Source of the DNA: Saccoglossus kowalevskii
Taxonomy: Eukaryota > Hemichordata > Enteropneusta > Harrimaniidae
Assembly: GCF_000003605.2 (NCBI RefSeq)
Contig: NW_003153752.1
Location: 1-30,975 of the forward strand
Reading direction: 5' to 3'
Length of the DNA: 30,975 bases
The first letter of the stretch is position 1. Each line of letters opens with the position of its first letter. The notes under the pieces are model-generated. The model was not told the origin of the DNA. It saw only the letters and a program-made list of their open reading frames with translations, and did no database searches. The position numbers and the translations under genes are program-made. This document shows positions 22,831 to 30,975 of the stretch, one piece after another.

Positions 22831-23386
22831 TTTGGCTAGTAATATATGTCCGTATAGACGCTACTCAGCTTCATCGTCGTACGTTGGTTACGCGCTTGTT
22901 ATGCCATACAGTCAATAATATCGTGACATAAAAACTATTCACTGGTATCTCTGTTTGTAAATGTTATCAGCCAAGCGAGTCAAAGTTCCTTAAACACTAC
23001 GCACTGTTCATAACAATATGTTCTTTTGAATTTTGAATCTGTGAATTCGACTTGTACCGAGCTTTCAAGTAGAAAATCTCGGCCAGACTCTCTATTGGGC
23101 AGGTGCAAATTGAACGTAAAACAACAACAACCTCTGAGATGCTCGTCAATTTACGCCGAAAGTATAACACGGGGCAACTTAGTATGTCAGTTCTTTAAGT
23201 TCAGCGAAAGAACAACAGCAGATTTCCGCTATTTAAACTGAACGTATCAAACGGACTACCTCGAAAACGGTGATCTTGTTGACCAACACTACAGACGCTG
23301 AGCAAAGGCTGATGAGCTTTCTCCATTGTTAAAATTTATTTCCGACATATCCGAAAACAAAAACTGTATAACCTAACGACGTGTTC
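22831..23386. other. Unassigned intergenic sequence
   Basis: No supported gene. A 71-codon frame at 23026-23241 has no recognisable similarity. Confidence 0.3.
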
Positions 23387-23475
23387 CGTGGTCGCTTAAG
23401 AAACCTACATTAACACTTTGTGTGTGTTTATAAACAGTGATCTGTAAACTACGTTTTATATTGTTGTGCTTGAAT
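23387..23475. repeat. Dispersed repeat copy B
   Basis: GTTCCGTGGTCGCTTAAGAA, ACCTACATTAACACTTTGTG and GTTTATAAACAGTGATCTGT match copy A at 15445-15535 in the same orientation. Similarity fades upstream of CCTAAC; downstream it cannot be compared because copy A enters the gap. Confidence 0.6.
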
Positions 23476-24091
23476 AATATAATCATCGATAATTTTATAA
23501 TAAAATACCGTAAACTCACCAAGTACTGTTGACAAATGAGGATATGCGACACAACAACCGTGATTACTTCACCAAGATATCAACCATCAAGTATGAATGG
23601 GGTAGTTAGGTGGTTGTGCAAGGCACTGGTATTGTTATTGAGTTCAACATTTACAATGTACATTGTGGTATAATTAGGTCAATGAGCTAACAATACACAT
23701 TACGGTATACATACCGGGACCGCTAGTTTACTTCCAGGCTGCAACATGTTTAGCCTGGAATCCAGCCATTCCGCGTATACCCAAGAACGGACTAGTGAAT
23801 TGGTATGCAACTATTGGCGCATGGTTGTGTGTCGTCACTGATTGGTTAGTTACAGTTAGTAACACCACCACGTTTATACTGAATGTTTTTTTTATCTAAT
23901 ATTCGAGGACTTTTCAAAGTCTTTCCATCATATATGGCATCTAGTCTACAACATGTAGGATATTCAATCAAAGTAAACTCGGATGGTAGAAACTGGAAAT
24001 ATGTCAATGAAAATAGAGAATGATGCCCCGATTCATGATTTGCTCGTCATGAAATATAGTAAAGACTTCACAGAGGAATGTGCATCTTATA
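23476..24091. other. Unassigned sequence upstream of the decayed transposase
   Basis: No gene is seen. It may hold the left part of the transposon that carried the transposase at 24471-25597, but no matching inverted repeat was found on the other side. Confidence 0.3.
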
Positions 24092-24300
24092 ATGGCGGAA
24101 AGTGATGACGATACAATTTGACACGACGACGAACTCATTACATCCTTGTCAAATCATTTTGACGTGTGTGACAGGAAATTCCGCGATGAGACAGATACAC
24201 AGACTGAAGGTGAGTACGATGATTTTGAGATGAATACAACTATCAACATTCAACAACAACTGAAAATCATGGTTTTTAAAGATTGTATTGTCAAAATGTT
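24092..24300 (+). pseudogene. Acidic N-terminal ORF remnant, possibly the start of a transposon gene
   Basis: MAESDDDTI, one stop, then HDDELITSLSNHFDVCDRKF and a second acidic stretch ETDTQTEGEYDDFEM can be read in one frame. The composition recalls the acidic start of the ORF at 543-965 but no specific motif such as PYRFEP is present. Its position just upstream of the transposase core on the same strand suggests a common element. The call is weak. Confidence 0.3.
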
Positions 24301-24470
24301 TACATAGATGCCAAAAATATGAGAAGCAGTGCTTGATAACAAAGTTCCGGGTATATTACAGCTCGTTTGGCAAAATGACTTCTGGTTATGAGTGAAAAAC
24401 ATATTTCAGCATTCAGCGCAAATATTTGTTTCCTTTTATCAACTATTTCTGGTAAAATGAATCACATCGC

Positions 24471-25597
24471 ATGAAATACGAAATAGGGAAGAACGACATT
24501 GTGAAACTTGCAGGTGATAGTCATTGTGATTCAGGATTTAGCGACAAATACAGCGCTTATAGTTTTATGGACATCGACAGTGACAACATCGTTGACTTTA
24601 CTGTTACCCAGATAACACGAGTAGCAAATTCCGTCGCTATGAAGTTTCGTGTCAACCCTGGATATAATCGTTCATCACAACATAAATATGAACACTAACT
24701 AAACTGATTGCCACATTCAAATTAAAGCCAATGAAGAAATATTACCCAAAAATATCGCACCAATTTGACATTTAGCAAAATCAGGGGTAAAAAAACTTTG
24801 GGATTTTAGTAGGAAGAAAACACTGTTAAAATCTTGATGGGTCCAATCGATATCCATAACCTGACGGCTTCGTGTTACAAATGCGAGGAAGTACTCAAAG
24901 AGAAGTAGATATCAGTTTTGAACCACACAGCAAATGGGAATCGAGTGGGAAACTTTCATAAATGTCCACGCATCACTGAAGGATGTGCGATGGACAAAAA
25001 TACATGGAAGCAGCGGGAAAGCTGACAGAATTCTGCCACATCGGAAACTGAAAGTATGTCATTCTTTGTTAACAAAATACTGCCCCAAGCGTCAACATTT
25101 TTCATAGCAAACCAGTTTGTAATTCAATTTAAAAATTATTGTGAATTATTAGTTCGTTATGTGTGTATCAAATTGTCTTTATTTAGTTACACATATATTA
25201 ACTTTGTCAGTATGTCAATCTCAGTTATTTATATTCATGCTAATTGTTTCCATGTGTATCGCTTACGGGATGGTGGCGCGAATGCATTAGATAAGGAACC
25301 TAATTCTGGGAAAGAAAACAGGCATCAGTTAAATCTGGCGAAAATGATGGGCAACGTAGATATTACATTGTCTTTCCCAAGAACAGAAAATAGTGGGGGG
25401 CTAGGCCTGTCATGGAAGTCAAATCATATTCGTACATATATAAGATTAGGCACTCAGTTCTTAAAAGGAAACAAAGCGGTACGACTGGCGGCAATATCAA
25501 TTTGCCGGAATTACCTTCGAACATAGCCCCTGTTCCTAAACCAGATGCAGACGTAATTCGATTACATGCTACAAGATTTGGTGCAAAAATAGCCTAG
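24471..25597 (+). pseudogene. Kolobok-like transposase core, decayed
   Basis: The block VKLAGDSHCDSGFSDKYSAY then SFMDIDSDNIVDFTVTQIT and VANSVAMK matches the family pattern GDGRCDSPGH-AKY...VVDF...NS-AME, where the first Asp is presumed catalytic. Further pieces follow in shifting frames: HIQIKANEEILPKNIAPI, EVLKEK, SVLNHTAN, NFHKCP, HSLLTKYCPKRQHF (about 25056-25100), and the C-terminal part NLPELPSNIAPVPKPDADVI ending GAKIA at the stop near 25597. At least three frameshifts and several stops are present, so it is dead. The family is multicopy in marine invertebrates and typically begins with a THAP domain; the name Kolobok is inference from that and from TTAA use by the THAP element at 299-1656. 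Confidence 0.6.
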
Positions 25598-26259
25598 TGA
25601 AGATTCATATCACTGGGTTACAAGACGTCCCGGACATTTCCGAGTTTCAATTCTATTCTTTTACTATTAAAAAAGATGCGATATATGCATCACAATACAT
25701 CTTTTTTAGTCGCGATATTTCGTTTTATTTCGAGCGTCGCATAATTTTAGTACTTTAATGTAGGAAGTTTCTCATCATTTGCCAACCTGTAAGTTTCGAC
25801 CACGCACATATGTTTTATATCTAATCGAACGAGTTATATGTATTTATATATTTTTACTATAACTGATGTACTTGTATTTATTTACTCAAAAAGCACGTTA
25901 CAATTATGATTTAATAATATTTATATACTAATAACAGATTTATATCGATCTCCAAAAAATTTTCCCGTGTTTGCTACGTATGAATTATTAGAAAATAAAT
26001 ACACCTACTTAGAACAAACTATTAAACCTTGGAGTCTAGTTTTCCAAAATTCATCGCTTTTATTGTCTTTTAATTCGCCTACACTGTACACTGATCAAAT
26101 TGATATGGCTTTATCCCACATAATGTAGGCATATCAGATTTAACATCATTTTATTAATCACACTCACTACTAATCAGGTTGTCCATAGTTTTGCTACCGC
26201 GCGTCACGGTCGTATATGAACGTGTATACAATATCGGTATGATTTAGACATCATGCTCA
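25598..26259. other. AT-rich spacer with a small hairpin
   Basis: 25663-25678 (ACTATTAAAAAAGATG) can pair with 25698-25710 (CATCTTTTTTAGT), leaving a two-base bulge and a 19-base loop, about 65 bases past the transposase stop. No other feature is seen. Confidence 0.35.
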
Positions 26260-26345
26260 CAAGTGACCACATTGACCAACGCCCCCTAGAGCCGAAATGA
26301 CGCCAGAACGTTAGTCGTCTATTCCTCAGCATGGCTGGTTCCCGC
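26260..26345 (+). repeat. Fragment related to the subterminal region of the 27277-29705 element
   Basis: TTGACCAACGCCCCCTAGAG, CCGAAATGACGCCAG and GTCGTCTATTCCTCAGC align with the right arm at about 29518-29585 (CCCTCTAGAGGCGAAATGAC, ACCAGG, GTCGTCTGCTTCACAGC), with roughly one base in four or five different and a short gap. It is probably a piece of an older related element. Confidence 0.5.
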
Positions 26346-26849
26346 CTCAAGTGTCATGGCGCACCAAGCCACAAGAGACCGATAACTAGTTACGGTTCTG
26401 ATTAGCGCGTCAAGTTTTCATTCTTTGTTCTATTTTCCCTGGGTTACCTGACGTCAGCGCTTGCACTCGTCGTCGTTCTATATATCAAGCATGGGTTTTC
26501 GCACGCTCTCAAAAGTAGCACGTGTATAAAACGTTTTTGATATAATTTGAACAAAAATAGCGAGGAATGTTAGAACCATCTCAAGTATGAAGTCTAAGCA
26601 GGGGAATGAATGGACGCAGCGTTATTACAGTATTACAAACACGTTTACGCAGAACGGAACTTGGAATGATTTCAAATTACGTCACTTGGTCACGTGACTT
26701 TGAGCCGGTATACCGACCCAGTGGAACAATATGGCGATTACTAGTTACCTGATTGCCACTCGTCATGGGTTTGAATAAATAATTGGCTGGTCATGTGATT
26801 TCATTATATATGTGCATATGTAATGTTGCAAACAAAGTCCCTGCATCTC
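26346..26849. other. Unassigned sequence
   Basis: Contains a TGACGTCA at about 26450 and a CACGTG at about 26690 within otherwise unremarkable sequence. No gene is supported. Confidence 0.3.
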
Positions 26850-27175
26850 TAATCTCTTTCTGGAACACCTAACTGATTTTTGTCTTGTGAGCCACCATCC
26901 TTTGCCAGATGAATAACTTTCCTGTACTCTCAAGCATCAGACAGAATTTACGTCTTTTCTGAATGCTAAAAGCACATCTTGTCCTTCAAACTCAGAGATC
27001 CTAGAACGTAACTGCTCCTTTAACCTAGTGTAATTGACCTCTGGGGCTTACACACTTAGTTATTGTAACTGATACTTTCATAATGAAGCTAGATCAGTAA
27101 GTCTAAATACCACATGTGTTGTTTATGTACCAGCACACTTGCTAACTTGCTTGCTATAATATAGTTGACATGCTA
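26850..27175 (-). pseudogene. Second fragment of the DW-C-x2-C finger family
   Basis: Matches about 13660-13990 at the DNA level over more than 300 bases with small gaps. On the minus strand it reads LAKQVSKLAGT, FRLTDLASL, NYTRLKEQLRSRISEFEGQD and VLLAFRKDVNSV. It keeps a short coding stretch (SV-APEVNYTRLK) that is deleted in the longer copy. It contains stops and represents only one middle block of the protein. Confidence 0.6.
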
Positions 27176-27276
27176 AATCTGTGGCACGTACGCTTGAGAC
27201 GTACGGTGTGGGGTGCATGCGATTTGGATCGTACCATTATTTGAGAGGGGATAAGCACACGCGTACATGAACTTAA

Positions 27277-28060
27277 AGGGGAGCAGAGGTGTGGCTTTTG
27301 ACACTCTGTACATGACATCTGAGATCTATGAATGGATTCTGTCGATAAAAATAACTTGTGTGTGCTGCGAAATGCCCTAAATATCGGGTATAAAACGGGC
27401 TGTGAAGCAGACGACAAACTTCCGCTATTCCTGGTGTCATTTCGCCTCTAGAGGGCCAGTCAAATGACGTCATCAGTGAACAATGATAATTGAAGCCATT
27501 CATGCTAGTACGCCAATCCCATAGAAATGCTACTATGAAAGACCTTGTTAACTGACTACTTAAAAGTTGAAACATGGCGAAATGTTGTGCGCATGAATGC
27601 CATAACGATTCATGTTAAGTTTCTCGAAATCGCAAATAAAAAATCACGTGGTTGGTTGCAAGAAATTGGCGGAAGAACTAACCTGAAAGTGAAGACAGTA
27701 CAGCGTTCTGGCTATAGTAAACAGTGAGTGAATAAATATTGTACGAGTTAAAACTAAATGAGAAATATGCTAATATCACTCGAACCACAGTACTCATTTT
27801 GCCCAACTTCCCAGATTTTAAACGATCGCTTAATTTCCGACCACACTGTATTTTCCGACCGGAAAACGACCACATTTTTACCGTTTTTTTTCTCTCGCTC
27901 GTATATTGAAAACACCGACCGCTCGCCCAAACACTGGTCACCGGCACAGGAGTAATCAAAATGTTTGGGGTTATACAACAAGTGTTAACTATTATAAGTT
28001 CTGAACGACTCTTCAAATCTATACCACTCTGTATCGTTTGCGAACAACTTCATCTGTGTC
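27277..28060 (+). repeat. Left arm of the long inverted repeat
   Basis: It contains a palindromic TGACGTCA at 27465-27472 and a run of CGACC words between about 27820 and 27930. It pairs with 28892-29705. Confidence 0.85.
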
Positions 28061-28891
28061 AAATACTAGAGTCGGTACAATATTGTAAACAAATGCCATG
28101 ATATCTCAGTCATATCGCTATTGTATACAATACCTTTTTTATTTTTGTTTGCACAAACGTTGAATAGCCGTCAAACATTCAAATATATTTAGTTTTTAAC
28201 TATCTATAATTATATGCACGCACTTTGACCCTTTGACCTAGATTTGATTGGGATGGAATATTTTATTTTAAACAATATTCTGACGTTACTTACTGCCCCC
28301 AAAATGTTTCAACACAATTGCGGTATGACTGTCCGATTTACAAGTGTATTGGGTATTATATTAATAACCATTCTCACCAATTGCTAGCTTAGGAGCGAGT
28401 AGGAAACAAACAGCCGCAGGTCGCCCAGAAAGGACTGAGAAATTAAAAAGATTATATTTCCACAAAGTTAAATAAATCTGGCTGCATCAAAAGCTTGGAA
28501 ACTAGTTATAATATTTTGCAAAAGACTGAGTGATCAACGACATCATTTTAGGATGCAATTGAATTTTAAGTACTTTCATTGCGTAACTTACTGCGCGGCG
28601 ATGCTGACATCAAGTGTGTGTTGACCGAAGTTTGACCCCCAAGTCACGCACTGAACAGGCGCGTTGTCTTAGCAATCATTTTCTTTCATGCTCCGCGCGT
28701 CGATCTTGTAAAATTGTTATTAGTTCTGACGGTGCTGTACGGAAACTTGTATATTTTGATGTCGTTTACTTAGTGCGCTGCTTTTCTCATTACGCAAATT
28801 TGTTTACAATGTTGTACTGGCTCTAAAAATTTCAACATTGTAATATATCGGTTTCATAATAATTACGCAAAGTCAGTTATTTAATATTGGA

Positions 28892-29705
28892 TACAGGTGA
28901 AGTTTCCTCCGCGAATGATACAATGTGGTATAGATTTGAAGAGTAGTTCGGAATTTAATAATAGTTAGTACCCGTTGTATCCCCAAACTGTATCACTCAA
29001 AACCACTATTTCGATCACTACTCTGCCAATGACCAGTGTTTGGGCGACCGGTCGGTGTTTTCAATGGGTCGGTGAGAGAAAAATTAGGATAAAAATGCGG
29101 TCGTTTTCCGGTCGGAAAATACAGTGTGGTCGGAAATTAAGCGATAATCGGTCGATTAAAAGCGGGAAGTTGGGTGAAATGATTACTGTAATGATATTAG
29201 CGTATAGCCGTATTTCTAATTTATTTTTTTAACTCAAACAATATTTATTTACTCACTGTTTACTATAGCTAGAGCGCTGTACGTGTCTTTATTTTCAGGT
29301 TAGTTCTTCTGCCGTTTTCTCGCAACCAACAACGTGATTTTTTTATTTGGAATTTCGAGAAACTTAACATGAATCGTTATGGCATTCATGCGCACAACAT
29401 TTCGCCATGTTTCAACTTTTAAGTAGTCAGTTAACAAGGTCTTTCATAGTAGCATTTCTATGGGATTGACGTACTAGCATGAATGGGTTCAATTATCAGT
29501 GTTCACTGATGACGTCATTTGACTGGCCCTCTAGAGGCGAAATGACACCAGGAAAAGCGGAAGTTTGTCGTCTGCTTCACAGCCCGTTTTATACCCGATA
29601 TTTAGGGCATTTCGCAGCACATACAAGTTGTTTTTATCGACGGAATTCATTCATAGATCTCAAATTTCATGTACAGAGTGTCAAAAGCCACACCTCTGCT
29701 CCCCT
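28892..29705 (-). repeat. Right arm of the long inverted repeat
   Basis: Mirror of the left arm. TGACGTCA lies at 29510-29517, and six GGTCG words fall between 29049 and 29155. About 50 bases near 28826-28880 have no partner on the left, indicating an insertion here or a loss there. Confidence 0.85.
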
Positions 29706-29709
29706 TTAA

Positions 29710-30756
29710 CGGTTATTTGTTATAGAGAGACCCTTTTAACATTTATTTTGAGCAAAATCTCAACCGAATATCAATGTTGAGACATTTTCGTGCCCCATTG
29801 CTGTTGAATTTCTGATGCAATAATGTATTTTTTTCTTGCCATAAATGTATCTGTTACATAAAAATAGGGAGGTATTTTATATGTTTCCACTTTTGTATGT
29901 GGTTTATTATCACACATTGTTTTTCATTTTCATGTTTAAACAAGAAACCATATAAAGCTATAACTGCCAGGTGAAAGTGTGAAAGAAATAGGGCGTTTTC
30001 TATAGTTTCATATATGTTATTTTCAACCATCTTTCGCATTTTCCAAAACTGACATTAATGGGAAGAGTAACCAGACATACTTACTTGACAATCTAAAGGC
30101 CAATTTGAGTTTACAAGTCATCAGACTTTTCCATTCCCTCCATAGTCAATATAGACTTTTATTATTTTTACTACCTATTATTATACATCTGTCACCGTAA
30201 CGCAATAGGTTACAAAGTGCCGTAATTTTGAGCTATTTTACGGGATATTATGATCTTACTATATATGGAAATGTGAATTGAAAATCTGGAATGATTACCC
30301 ATGTAAGCTTTCTCTAATAATACAAACAAACATGGCTGCCACCAGGGTTTGACAGGACTTCGCACAAAGAAGTTCGCTGATTCTGTTCTAAACGTTTTGA
30401 ATTTCGGTATTCCCATGATTTATCATTGGAAGAAAAAAAAATTTTGAAGGTCATTGGAAGAAAATGATGTATATGCGCGTCGGTCGATACTTTCGCTGTA
30501 CTGTCTTCGTGCATACTTTGAGGTATCCTCGTAATAACCTCATATTATTTAGCCTCAAACTTAATTATATTTTGTATATTCAATTTAAGGGAAAATAGAA
30601 AGCCCTCAGGCCATTTCACCATTACAAATATAAAAAATAATGAACCAGTCTTTGAAATCGCTTTCTAGCCAATAGCCATGGTGAGAGAAAATAATAGAAA
30701 TAATGGGATTGTAGGGAAATTGCCAGTTCATTTGTGCTGAGGCAATATCATACTAC
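29710..30756. other. AT-rich right flank
   Basis: No supported gene. Short frames on the minus strand (29854-30514) have no recognisable similarity. Confidence 0.35.
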
Positions 30757-30844
30757 ATTGCCAATTATGATATAAACGCAAAAATAGCTGATTATCTGAT
30801 TGACTGACATCATCTATTTTTGTGTTTATATCATGATAGACAAT
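30757..30844. repeat. Compact 36-bp inverted repeat (hairpin, 16-base loop)
   Basis: The left arm 30757-30792 contains ATGATATAAACGCAAAAATA and pairs with 30809-30844, which contains TATTTTTGTGTTTATATCAT. About 30 of 36 positions match, and some mismatches would be G-U pairs in RNA. The total span of 88 bases is in the size range of a small MITE core or a microRNA precursor; neither is established. Confidence 0.6.
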
Positions 30845-30975
30845 CTCGAATTTTGACCCCAAGAAATTAAGTCAATGTAATATTGGGGGTATGCACTCAA
30901 CATAATGTGGGACTGGGATATGTATGACATTGCATATTGGAAGGTATGACTGGTGTACATTGGCACTGATACAGT

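Larger units (their letters stand above)
27277..29705. mobile_element. TTAA-flanked element with about 0.8-kb terminal inverted repeats (foldback-like, 2429 bp)
   Basis: Left end AGGGGAGCAGAGGTGTGGCT after TTAA at 27273-27276; right end is its reverse complement before TTAA at 29706-29709. The two arms (27277 to about 28060, and about 28892 to 29705) pair along their length. By eye the outer 215 bases differ at only about 8 positions; the inner parts are more diverged with small insertions, and weaker pairing (TTTGTTTACAAT-TTGTAC) continues to about 28110 and 28799. The core of about 0.7-0.8 kb and the arms hold no recognisable transposase; open frames occur as mirror pairs in both arms and look incidental. 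The target suggests Kolobok or piggyBac mobilisation, undecided. Confidence 0.85.

Noticed and set aside
27273-29709. Mirror-image ORFs in the long inverted repeat (for example 27154-27575 minus and 29479-29780 plus)
   Set aside because: They exist in both arms only because the arms are copies, overlap each other in two frames and show no domain.
1-30975. tRNA genes, CRISPR arrays and bacterial-style operons
   Set aside because: No cloverleaf with a recognisable B-box (GGTTCGAATCC-like), no regularly spaced identical repeats with unique spacers, and the splice-interrupted genes are eukaryotic.
1-30975. Retroviral, LTR-type or other capsid-bearing virus-like elements
   Set aside because: No reverse-transcriptase, integrase, protease, capsid or envelope motif and no long direct terminal repeat was recognised in any frame.

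Overview
This window looks like nuclear DNA from an invertebrate animal: it is AT-rich, genes are split by GT-AG introns, intergenic space is long, and there is a TRAF-family signalling gene with the animal RING / TRAF zinc finger / coiled coil / MATH layout. The dispersed families (THAP/TTAA transposons, multicopy RecQ-like helicases, a DW-C-x2-C finger family, mariner) are common in marine invertebrates, especially cnidarians and molluscs. A cnidarian is my guess; the sequence alone does not settle it.

The only host gene that looks functional is the TRAF gene on the minus strand (19570 down to an assembly gap at 15536-15585). Seven exons can be joined in one frame through canonical splice sites. 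The MATH domain departs from the family pattern about 110 bases before the gap and its second half is not visible.

Nearly everything else recognisable is transposon-derived or a decayed gene copy. 299-1656 is a 1358-bp TTAA-flanked element with two facing gene starts (an acidic PYRFEP-type protein and a THAP protein) and no transposase core. 2489-3035 is a degenerate minisatellite with a unit of about 59 bp. 5236-6131 is a second, unrelated TTAA element. 6999-10282 is a RecQ-like helicase pseudogene that keeps its introns. 12905-14640 (minus) is a decayed copy of the DW-C-x2-C finger family, with a second fragment at 26850-27175. 17649-17805 is a short MITE with a perfect 9-bp target duplication inside a TRAF intron. 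20077-21072 is a decayed mariner. 24471-25597 is a decayed Kolobok-like transposase. 27277-29705 is a 2429-bp TTAA element built as a long inverted repeat.

The genes do not form a pathway. The most notable theme is that at least three unrelated element families in 31 kb used TTAA targets, together with a broken transposase of the type expected to use that target. The rest is AT-rich sequence in which I see no supported gene.
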